In this document: piece by piece, positions 47,301 through 60,100 of the stretch
How the letters are laid out: every line of letters begins with the position of its first letter
How positions within the stretch are numbered: position 1 is the first letter of the stretch
Assembly (NCBI RefSeq): GCF_014356525.2
Contig: NC_052505.1
Location: 49,851,994-49,915,993 of the forward strand
Direction: 5' to 3'
DNA from: Nilaparvata lugens
Taxonomy: Eukaryota; Arthropoda; Insecta; Hemiptera; Delphacidae
DNA length: 64,000 nt
The notes under the pieces: model-generated
What the model was told of the DNA's origin: nothing
The model's input: the letters and a program-made list of their open reading frames with translations, nothing else
The model's database searches: none
Position numbers and translations under genes: made by a program

Positions 47301-50300
47301 CTATAACTTCTGTTATCCAAGGTTTAAGGGGACGATTTTTACGAGGAATTTTAATTACAGTTTTACTATGATTTATGGCATTTATCAAACAGTTTACCAA
47401 TTTCTCAACAAGAGTGTGTCAATGCTATCATGACTTCCAAAAACAACATTCCAATTATCGTTTTCTAAGTGATTAATTACAGTACTGTAGTTAAGAGAGG
47501 TCTTGGTATTATATTTATCCCTATCGGCCGTATTGGATTGATTTTTATCATTACCCAGGTGGAATGATACTGAATAATGATCTGTAATTGTCGTTTTGAG
47601 AATATTCCCCAACGAATAACTTAAACTATTATTGGCATTTTTGAAAAAAATATGATCCAGGCATGTCTCAGACGTATTTGTAACTCTCGTACTCGCGTTA
47701 ATGAAAGATTTAAAAACTCTGCTTTGTAAAACATGCATATAATCCTGTACATGGTTATTAGTAAGATGAATATTAATATTTATATCACCTACTACACAAA
47801 CACTGACTTGATTTGGCGTATTTCCAAGTAACTGGTTTAGGCTATTAACAAAATTGTTATTGTTACTGGGTGATCTGTAAATTCCAATAACTCTTAGTAT
47901 ATTATCATTTGATAACCTTAAATCAATGCACAAGGTGTTGGCTTTAGAGATATCACATGAGATTACATTGAAATTGATATTATTTTTTATGTAAACACAC
48001 AAACCATCACATTTATTAATTTTAGTATAACTGTTAGCTGTAGTGTATCCTGGGATATCGTAAAGAAATGGCATATTTTCAGTCAGCCAAGTTTCAGTTA
48101 ATACTGTTAGATGAATGTCAGTTTTGAAGCTATCCAAACAACAGATGAATTGATTGAAATTTGCATTTATACTACGAATATTAGTGGGTAGCATATTAAG
48201 GAACTCGACATTTTTGCCAGTTATTGTAGGAACATAATTTGTATAATCATCAACTTCCGGCGTGAGATTTTCAACTTCCAATAAACCAAGAATTTCATTC
48301 ACATTGGGCATGAAAACAACTGTTTTAATTTATTGCTGGCTAAATGAAGTGATGATTGATAGTTTTCAATGCTACATTTCTGTTGAGTTGACGAATCGTT
48401 ATATTAATTTATTCTCTTTTATGAGTATTGATTGCTGCATCAAAAATATCAATTTTGTTAAGGATGGAATTTAAAGTAATCATTTTGGGATGGGTTGATT
48501 GCTTGATTTTACTATCACTATTATTTTTATTCATTCTCAGTATATTAAAAAATTTCTTTCAGATTACATAATCAGTTCTATCAATTATTTGTTGTAACGC
48601 TTTTTGATAGGAAGGGGACTCTCTGTCACCTACTTTGTGATCGAAAGCTTTTTTATCATTGCGGCAATTTAAACATGAGGGCTTTTTGTCTCTATTAGGG
48701 CACTCTTTAACATCATGTCCTGTAGGTGTTTTGTGCTTGACTGCAATGCTTACTGATATGTCCAATTTTTTGGCACTTGAAAATTAAAAAATGTAATGTA
48801 TTACACTTGCAAATTAATTAATAAATTGGAAACATTAAGAAACTCTGTAAATCCAGAAAAATTATGAACACATTTACTTTAAGCAAAATATATCCTGATT
48901 ATGGATGAAATTCCTCAATCCATTATTAGCATAGAATAAAACTGAGGAATATGAAGTATTTTGCCTTAAGGAGTGAGGGCGGAACTTTCAACTAGTAAAA
49001 TAATATTGAAAAAACACTAGAAAACTGAACTCAATCTTCATTATTTTATTTAAAATTAAGCTCAAATTCATGGATGCTTTATAACTTAATCATGTATCAA
49101 ATGAATAAAGACAAAAGCTATAGGCCTTGCACTCCTATTGTGTTAAGAGTTATACCGAGTGAGAAATATGTATGGAAACCCTTCAATAAGTTGGATACTG
49201 GATATAATACTGTAACTTTCACGATAAGTTATTGATCAAATACTCTATCTTTTGACGTACAACTGAATTTCAACCCCTCATAAAGTGGTGACTTAGGGGT
49301 TGTAACTCGAATATTTTAAATGTAAACACCCATTGTGTGGTACATCATTTTAAAGGACTTCTCAAAACGAGAAAGATGACACCAATAGAAATGTTTTATT
49401 ATATTTTTATCCAAAATGGCGGCTGATTGAACTTTATCAATTATTTCTTTAAAAACTAAAACTTCAATCAGCCGCCATTTTGGATAAAAATATCAAAGAA
49501 CATTCTTATTGATGTCATATATCTTGATTTAGAAAGGCATTGAAAATTATGCACCACACAATGGGTGTTGACATTTAAAATATTTGAGTTACAACCCCTC
49601 ATTTCCTTAAAAACTGAAACTTCAATCAGCCGCCATTTTGGATACAAGTATCATAGAACATTTTCATCGATGTTATCTTTCTTGTTTTAAAAAGGTCTTT
49701 GAAATAATGTACCAGAAAATGGTTGTTTACATTCAAAATATTCGAGTTTCAACCCCTAAGTCACCACTTTATGAGGGGTTGAAATTCAGTTGTACGTCAA
49801 AAGATAGAGTATTTGATCAATAACTTATCGTGAAAGTTACAGTATTATATTCACAAGTCTCCAATTTATTTAAGGGTTCCCATACATATGACCCACTCTG
49901 TATAATTACATATTATGTGCAGTGTCTTTGCATATTACATCAGTACTCTAGAAAAAAACCAAACGTTAATCTATGAATTAAATTGAACTAAATAAGAAAA
50001 AAACATTAACCACTCCGTTTATAATCTTAAGTTTTGTGTATGTGTGCAAGAATGTTTATAAATTGACTTATTGATGTATTTCAATATAATATAATATTCA
50101 ATTATTAGGTTCTTCATTATATAATATTTAAATTTATATATTAATATTGCATATAGTGTCCCCACACAGGGTTGCCTATAGGGAAAACACACAGGGTTGC
50201 CTATAGGGAAAACATATTAGAAATTAGGAAACAATATTGTATTTGTTTTTTGGGATGTAGGCTATTTGAATGTTTAGTTATTTTTTTATGAAGAATAAAG

Positions 50301-51108
50301 AATATTTTCATGAAATGTAAAAATTAGTGAAATTTATTTAATTTTCAAGGCATTATTATTTTTAATTCTTAATCTAAAATACTTTCTTCTATTTCCAGTG
50401 GATGAACCAGAATTTCTACTGACTGAAGAAGGGAACCAGTTTGTGAGGATTTTCAGAGGTCTGCGCCTTGAACACGTCATAATACATGTGGAAGACTTCA
50501 ACAACATCATTGAAGACAGAATAATACCACACACTTGGCTCTATCCTACGTTGGTATCTCTATGGCATCAAGTACTTCACAACGAGAATATGACTGAGTC
50601 TGAGTATGTTCTTTATAGTTTTGTAATCACTATATTTAATTACAAAGTGTTTTACTGACAGATGATAAATAAATAATACATTAAATTTCCCATTAGACAT
50701 AGATTAAATATAATCTTCTTAAGCATAAAAATTAGTCATACCAATACCAAGTATAATACCAATACCGGAACCAATAATGTTACTCATATTATTACTTCTT
50801 CTTTTTCATACCCTTTTGCCGTTAAGCATCGGGTTCCTTCAACCATTCTCTAAACTTCATTTCCATTAAATGAATTTATTCCTATTAATATACAAATGAG
50901 CAATCTAATCAATAAAATGTACATAATATTCAAAAATACAAATTATAAAATTTACTACAAATATAAATAATTTTCATTTTTTCGGAAATTAACCTACTCA
51001 ACTATGGGAAACCCATGTTCTAGAGCAGGTGTAGTAGTAATACATTAAATTTAGAGTGGAGGTGCAAATACATTGGGTAAGTGAGCTCACATATTAGAAA
51101 CTTATTAC

Positions 51109-51173
<65 letters not shown>

Positions 51174-54100
51174 GTATACATTATATAATATATTAGCTAT
51201 TTTCCTATTTTCAGTAACTACATTTTAGCGCTATAGTTTTGTAATCAATTTTATATCACCATCTCAAACAGGTTTAGTACCTCGAGATGCAAATACTCAA
51301 TTGGCATTGCATTTTTTATTATTATTATATATTACTATATTATGTAATAATATTGTGGGGATGTTTCACAGAGACAAGTAGTGTTTTTGGCTGATATTAG
51401 TGTCATAGAGACAAGTCTCCGTCCAAACTAGTAGCTCTATGAATGGCAGTCTCACAGAAGCAAGTTCTCACTCAGACAAGCAGTCTCACTGGAACAAGTA
51501 CAGTGTCGTAGAGACAAGTTAGCGAATGTAGGAAGAAGTTAGGCGTGTTGCCTACATCTGAACTTGAAGCCATTCCATTATTTGTTCTAGTAAATTGAAT
51601 GCTGCTGTTTTTTAATCATGTAGGTATATGATTATGATTAAAGGATTTTATCATATAAGATAGGGATGGGTTGGTAACCTATTAGAATTAGATAGAAAGA
51701 ATTATGAAGATAACTTAAATAAATTGAGTTCTATGTAAATGTAATATATTTCTACCAAACTTCAAGATAATTATTCCAATTTATCTAATAAGTATATATT
51801 AGACCTTCAACCCGAAAGAATAATCAATATGAATATGAAATGGAATATATAAAAGCCAAATAGCCTACCACTGACCTATTCATCACCGCTTCCTAGAAAC
51901 TCATGGCCAAAACAGTTTTTCAAATTTGGTAAAAATGGTCAATTGACGCCTTGGACGTATGCTAAGGAATGGTTTTCAAATTATACCAAAAATACGTCCG
52001 AAATAGGCGTATTTTGAATTACTAGCCAAAGGTTGAAATATAGATATTTTGTTCAGTCGAGTGTCTGTTATATAAAAATACATCTAGACTCTAGACTGTA
52101 ATGTAGTCTAATGTTTATAATATATCTAATATTTCAAAAAGGGTACTGAAATTTCTATTTTTCTTTATATTTAGTCTAATGTAGTCTTTACTGTACTGTA
52201 GTCTACTGTAATGAAGTCTTTGGAACCCAATCCAATTCTTTTGCAAGTTTCTACTTCCAAAAATGTCAACTGTTTGTTCTTCTAATTATGTTACATGTTT
52301 AAAAAAAAATCCTTTCTAGTTCGAATCTCCCACAATTATTGTTACCTACTTTTGGTGGGTCTTCAGCTGCGTTTACACCAAAGTTATTTACAAAATGTTA
52401 ATAACTTAGGCCGGGTTTCACCAGAAACTAAACTTGTCGTTAGGGGAAGCGTAAACTCCAATTAGCCCTTAACTGACAAAATCGGATTTCACCACACGCC
52501 GTTAGAGCTAATGAGCCGTTATAGAGAGTTAACCGGCCAAATTTGGTCAGTCAACATCTGTAATCTTTCGTTAAGAAAAAATGGCGGCGTTCTGTTTACT
52601 GTCTTGCTGATAGTAGTTTGTTGAGGTTATGTTTAATTGTTCATTCCCGGCTTACGAATATTTTATATTAGATTATATTTTATAATTGTTGTTTCAAATT
52701 GAAAGGTCAAATGCTAGAAGAAGAGCATACGAATTTGCATTTGAGAGTGACAGTGATGATAAAAGAATGATAGAAATTTGGACGAAATCGACTTAGTTTT
52801 CAATAAGATTGACAAGATGCGTTCTTTCACTGTTCATGAATGTTGGGTCCCATCTTCTTTTGATAGATTTAGGCAACACAACATTGACAGAATGGCTAGA
52901 AGACATCCTGTGAAATTTGAAATTTTACTTATTTACAAAAAATATCTATAGAACAACACTACAACCTAAATTAAATTTAATAAATCATACAACCAAAACA
53001 AACTGCACTATAATTATTATTAATTACTAAAATTTGTAGGCTAATCCCCACTCAATTTAGCAAACAAAAATTGTGGTTTCGGAATCTAGTTGGATTTTCT
53101 AGGTTAGGTTTTACATGCTAACAATGTGAAACAAGTGTCATGGCGGCGCACTGCCACCCTGATCCACTCTAATATGTCGTTTCGTAACGTAGGTAACATT
53201 AGTTTTCGTTGGTGAAATCAAATTAATGTTCTTAATCTTTCGTTAATGTCATCAGTTAGTGTTAATTAGAGATTACTAAGCGAAGCGTTAACGTGAATTT
53301 GGTGAAACTCGCCCTCAATCCTTATAGATTCTATTAGATTGAAAATAACTTATCATACACATGATGAACATATGTGTTAGACAAGTTCCGTTTAATCTAA
53401 TAGAATCTATGAGGATTAAGCTATTAACATTTTTTTTAATAACATTGGTGTAAACGTATCTTTCGAGTATTAAAAATGAAGAAACTACTTGATTCATTCT
53501 CATGGTTGAAATATATTACACATTACTCACTATACTTTTCATTATTAAAACACAATTATCTCAATTATTCACACTCCACACTCCATTTTTACCGAATTGT
53601 ACGTTCAAATTGATAATATTAACTTTAGGCAGTCAATATGTTAATAACTTAATCCTTATAGATTCTATTAGATTGAATGGAACTTGACTAACACATATTA
53701 TGTTCATCATGTGTATGATAAATTATTTTCAATCCAATAGAATCTATAAGGATCAAGTTATTAACATTTTGTTGTTAATAACTTTGGTGTAAACGCAGTT
53801 TTAGATGCCAAGATATCATGGCGTTCGGAGCTACAAAGAATAATGTCAATGGAAAACTTCATTTTCCTCATGAAATCTTTCCCATAAAAATGTTAAAATA
53901 TTGTTGTTCTACAAGCGTTTCCACATGTTAAAAAAAATAGAAATAATTTATTCCCAAATCATCTTTTTAATCGTAGCTCTGATTCAACTGAGCAATAACT
54001 TTCTGAACTTACTGATTTAATGAACATTTAAATTTTCATAAGAGCAATGGGACTAGGCGTATATAGGGACTAGGGATTCCATCAATTCAGAGTAAGTAAT

Positions 54101-57100
54101 ATACCGGTATTCATTTCTACAGGATTGAAGAACTGTAACATTTAGATTTGCACACCAAAAGATTTTGTTTGTAAGTTCATTTCTTTCATATCAAAGAAAT
54201 CAACTACTTTTTCCACCATGATAATAGTATATTAGTCCAGTCAATATATACATAAAAAAGGGGGTGTGCTTGCAATTTATATTGTAGTTCTAATTTTTTA
54301 ATATACTATTTGGATACATGAGAGAAGTCCAGAACCAATTTCTTCATGCAAAATTTCCTTGTGCTAGATACAGGTTGACCCAAACACCTCGTATTTTCTG
54401 TTCATTTTCCAGTTTTCAGCTATTTCTGCCAAATCCTGTGATCGGACAGGAAAATTTGCTCTCGCCTTTTTTTAGATTATAAGATTCTGAATAAAATGAG
54501 ATCATTCGGAACTCTCTATCTCCAATGAGTAATGAGTTATGATTTTTCAAAAATGAGTAAAATTTAATGAAAAAATCGATTCTGATGAATTTTAGTTTTT
54601 GATCAATATCTTCCGATTGTCACCATTTAGATGTATAATTCAAAATCCCTCTGGGCGTATTTTTGTGTTCTACAATCTGAAATCAGGTAGAGCGCTCTAT
54701 CTCATATAGATTTCCATGTACACCTGACAACAATGCCCAATGTATTGTGAAAAACACCTAATTTTCAGCTTCAACCATCATCACCAACTTCATTGTCCTC
54801 ACATTGATATTTCGCACAATGACATAAGTAGCCTACATGAGATTATGTTCTATGAGAATCACCCGTTAGATGCACTTCATTTCAGTATTTCCTAGCAGGG
54901 TGGAGAGGCGCGCATAAGGACACAACAAGGATCAAAATTTCAAACACTTATAACTTTTGACACAACGCTCAGATTTCATTGTAATACACTTCATTCTTCT
55001 CGGCTCGTCAAGGCAGTCCAAAATCATGCATCATGAGTCAAATTTGGTCGAACAATGGGAAATTTAAAATTGAGTGTACTTAGCCCATATTCCAATACAC
55101 AACCTTCAACCTTTGACTATAGACAGAAGACCTCTGTCTATAGTCAAAGCTTCAACTAACTTCAAGCTTGCTTAAGGCGAATAAGCACGAAGAAAATTTG
55201 ATCCAGCCCTATTGACATGACACTGTTGGGGTCAAATTACTCATTGTGATTACTTACTTATTTTTAGTCCAATATGGAAGAACAAGACTGTTTTGTAATC
55301 AATCAGCTTAAAGTTTTAAAAACAGCTACCATATGCCAATTTTTTTTTCAATTTGAATAAGATTCTACAATTGATATATTTTATAATAAGTAAACATTCA
55401 CGTAATGCAGGTAGTCATTCTAAAGGCAAATTTTTTTCAATAATTTCGAAATTAATTTCAAACAAATCGGTTGAACGGTTCTGTCGGAAGCGCGTTTTTA
55501 GTTCCAATGTATTGTTCACGTAGTCAGAACAGTAGCGCACGTTTAGTTCACTGCCTAATGCACTGATTGAGCGCCTTCTCACTCATTCTCTCTTATATTC
55601 TCTCTCTTTTTCATTCTCTTTCTTTCTCACTAGTCTCAGAGCTTTCTTTCTTTGGAGCGGACCATATCCTGATTATTGTTGTGGGATTAATTGACAAAGT
55701 TTGCAATATTCAAATAATATTTCTTTGCGTATTGAATGGTTCAATCAACAATAATAATCAACAATTTTGGGATTATTGTGCTATGACAAAAATAAAACAA
55801 ATGATTAGCTGTAGTGTGAACTTGAGTGTAGTTTTGAAACATCAAAACAATGAAGGTGAGCCCTCTTCTGTCAACATTCCTTATAGCATTGTCCTTTATC
55901 CAACTTCTTTCCGTTTCCATTGTCCTTGCAAATTCAACCCTCACTTGTTGTCATCTCCTACCCATTTCACACTCGCTCATCCTTTGTCTATCGATACCTG
56001 TACCTTCAATGTCATTCTTCCCCTCCAATTTTCACATTTTTCAACTGCACATATTATTGCAAGGAGCATCTTAGCTGCCAGACATCCTTGTTGCTCCTGC
56101 ACTAACCAATTCCTGGTGCTGCTTCAGGTCTCTCACCTATATCTCCATGTAATATCCTTCTATCGTGCGTTTATTGTTATAATGGTCAACCGCACGAAAA
56201 TGGTCCGATGGAAATTGGAACAGATGAGTCCCTCACACCCACCGCACCCATAGACGTTCGTCAGGTGTCTTGGAAAAAAAATATTAGTAGCTGTTGACTA
56301 CATTGATCAACTATTATTATTTTGGCAATGTTGTATGCAATCTAATCAGACTATTTTCGTGCGGTTGGCTGTAGTGAGCCCCCCAAGCTGTAAAACTCAC
56401 TCATAAAGTATTTTGCTGATTTCGAAATCCGCAATTTGTATAATAATATTATTATTTATCGATGATTATACTACCATCATAGATTTGTAGATCAATAGAA
56501 CTCCATAATCAAATAGAACTCAATAGTTTACTCCATATTGTGGAATAGGTCAGAATAAAACTTTAAGACAGACAGCTGAAATCACGTGTTGACACATAAA
56601 CGACAGACTTTTGACACTGTGTGATGACTCACAATACACAAATCAACTGGTTTGGTGATGTTATTACACATTTTTTTCTTGCTCAATTTCAATGTTATCC
56701 TATTATATCCTCAATAACGTCTGTCATCAATCATGTTTAAACTACCGTTCACATTATAGTCCAGTCATTGGCGCTTTTTTAGATTATTCAATTATAAATA
56801 GAATTACGCCCAAAGGATTTTTGAATTATACATTTCAATGGTAACTATCAGAAGATATTGTTGATCAAAAACTGAAATTCATCAAAATATTGATGTTTTC
56901 CTAAAATTGTACTCATTTTTGAAAAATTGTAACACAGTAGGCTACTTATTGAAGAAAGAGAGATCCGAGTGATCTCATTCTATTAAGAATTTCATACTCT
57001 AAAAAAATGCGACTGAAATGTTTCTGTCCGATGACTGGATTTGGCGGAAATAGCTGAAAACTGTGAAATGAACTGAAAATTAGAGGTTTTTGGGCCACTT

Positions 57101-60100
57101 TGAGTTCATCAGCACAAGAGCATTTTGCATAGAAAATTCGATTCTGTGGATTTTTCCTATGTATGTAAACTATACATTGAACAATCAGAACTACAATATA
57201 AATTGCAAGCACACCTCCTTTTTCATGTCTATATTGACTGGATCAATATAGATTATTTCAAGTTGTAAATCATATAAATTACATTTTCATACAATGATGA
57301 GGAGGGATGTTGTAAATACAGTGTTTATGATAACAAAAGTTGAACATACAGTGAAAGTTTTGTATATAATTTTTTTGAATATAATTTGAATAGAATATTG
57401 TTTTAAATTCGATATTGTCGGTTCCACATAATTTATTTGAGCCATATTGATCTAATTTAAATGAAGGTGATTAATTATCAAAACATTCTGAAAATTAATT
57501 GGGTTTTCCATTTTATTGGCGCACGCACACAGCAGCAGACAGATGGAGAAAATATCAAACGGCATGCCGATATGAGCAGACATGATATGGAAGCAGGCAG
57601 CCGCCTGTGTGCGTTGTATCATTCGGACACCTGGAGAGGGATTTTTTTTCTCCGTATTTCTGCTGCTTTGTGCGTAAAGAGAACTAAGAGAGCACTCTGA
57701 CAAATTCTTTATCGATAGTCATTAGGCCAATATAATTTTACAAAAAATGTCAAACTTGGAATTAGACTTGGACTTAGTTTCACAATTAGAATGAAATTCT
57801 CTATCTAAAGTATATCGCGATGAAGATTAGGTTTTTATTATTACAGTATGTTGATAATCTTTCTCAGAAATGATCATCGTATGCGTGTGATTGTCTAGTA
57901 TTCATGTTTTCTTTCTCCCTTACCAATTCAGCTGAAGATATTATTTCCTTATAATTATAAATATATATACTTAAACTGTATAACACTTTACTCCATTGAC
58001 ACATATACATGTATTACTGTATACTAGAAGAAGAAGACGAAGAAGAAGAAGTAGAAGAATAAGAAGAAGAAGAAGTAGAAGAACAAGCTAGAAGAAGAAG
58101 AAGAGAAGAAGAAGAAGTTAGTAGAAGAAGGAGACTGGAGGAGTAGGAGGAGGAGGGGTTGAAGGAGGTAAGAAGAAAAAGATATATATAGGAGAAAATT
58201 ATAACCGTTGAATACACTATTTTATGTATGACCACTCTCTTGACGAATTGAAAACTTATAAATTACTGGTGGTATTCCTATACAGTAACAGTGTTTTAGT
58301 CAGGGGTGTATTCAAATACCGTTGGATAACATCTTTCCAATATTGTTTCATTCATCTAGAACAGGGGTTCCTAACAAAATTTTCCCAAGGACCCCCTCAA
58401 CCATTTATTGTATTTATGCGGACCCCCACTACTTCTTAAATGCACAGTTATAAAAATATTTTCATCTACCGCCAGCCCCCCCCCACACTCTTTATAGTTA
58501 ATAGTAATAAGTATAGCAGCTAATCTGATGAAATAACAGAGTAAAAAATATATATGACATGCCTTGTATCTATCATCTTTTAAATGGGTTGTCAGAATAT
58601 TTAAACTTCATAGTGCAATCAGGAAGAGCCAGTTTAATATTATTTTAGATTGCTTCTGACTCTGTTGAAAATTCATAGAAGTTCATAACTCAATTCGATA
58701 ACGAGATGTTGACATTTCAAGAAAAATGTAGGTAGTTTTTAATAATTGATTATCATTATTTAAATTAGCCTTTACGTTGGAATAATATTTTTTAAAAAGA
58801 CTTGATATTTATAAATTTTTTTGTGCTTTTATCATAATAATATTTTCATGTTATTATTACTGTAAAATTATTGTTATTGTAAAATGAGTACGGAAATTGT
58901 TTCACTAACTCGGTTTCGATATGGAGAATACGATCCTTGTATGGTACGGTACCTCAGCTCAAATAAGTTGCGGAAATGAAGACTAGGTCCACTGTTCCTA
59001 ATAATCATCATTATTTGTTGAATGTTCTCTTCAAGTTCATGATTCCCGAGATATCAGGCTCTATACTTGACACATTCACTCTAAAATCTGACTGCATGTC
59101 GAGTCGATTTTCTTAACTTGTTTTATAAAACACATTGATGAAAATGCTTGTTCACAACGGTAAGTCGTTGCAAAGGGAAGGATTAACCTCAATGCCTTTT
59201 CTTCAAGCTCTTTATAGTTCTCTCGTGCTGTTGCCCAAAAATCTACCAAAATCGAGTTACTATCAAATTGGTTTTTCATTAAGCTGGATAAATCCACAAG
59301 TTGATCTTGTTCATTTCTCGTAAGCCAGCGAATCTCACCTATATTTTGACAGCAGAAGGGATTTTTAACCCAATTATAATCTGGGTCAGTTTCAGGAAAA
59401 TACTTCCTAAAACTGATTGCTAAGCTGCATAAATTTAATGTTCTGCTATTTTTCTCTTTATTTGATCAGGTAAATTTTCCTCAGATTGATTTGTTTTCTA
59501 CCTGCGTTGCCCACATTCGGCTTTTTTCAGCTTCTAGCACTAATTTTATCTTCCACTTGAAAAATGTCAACATTTATCCCCTGCAAACTTTGATTGATGC
59601 CCGGTTGCAGATTCGACAAATAACGTCGCCCATAGTTAACAGCGCGGACTTAACTATTTAACAGGCCAATTTCGTTGCAGAGACATTCTCTTAGCTATTG
59701 CTCTGCCGATAGGTTACAGCGCGCCAACTAACAGGTTTCTCCGTTACAGAGACCAAAACCTACAGGCAGATGACGTCATCTGAGGCTACCAATAACTAAA
59801 AGTGCTCTTTATTTAAATACCCAAAATCGTGCTTATAAATCCTTTATATATTCGCGCCAAGTGTATTTTAAGGTTATGTTGACTTGTTTGCATGTTTTAA
59901 AAGACAGACGAAAATTGTCATACATAATAGTTGATTACATTATAATAACGTTAACTATTTGAAACTGTAGATAAAGTGTAAATAAACTGAATAAAATATC
60001 ATTGACTATTCGAGTAGCTTGGACGAAGATATAATACAATTTTCAATACTTGATTTAAATAATCTATTATTATTAATTTAAATAATGAGCACCGTATGCA

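Noticed and set aside
55567..56253. 228-codon open frame in gcl intron 7
   Set aside because: Hydrophobic and Ser/His/Pro-rich from pyrimidine-rich DNA, no recognised domain, no coding neighbours.
58014..58235. Ser-rich minus-strand frame
   Set aside because: A translation of the GAA microsatellite.
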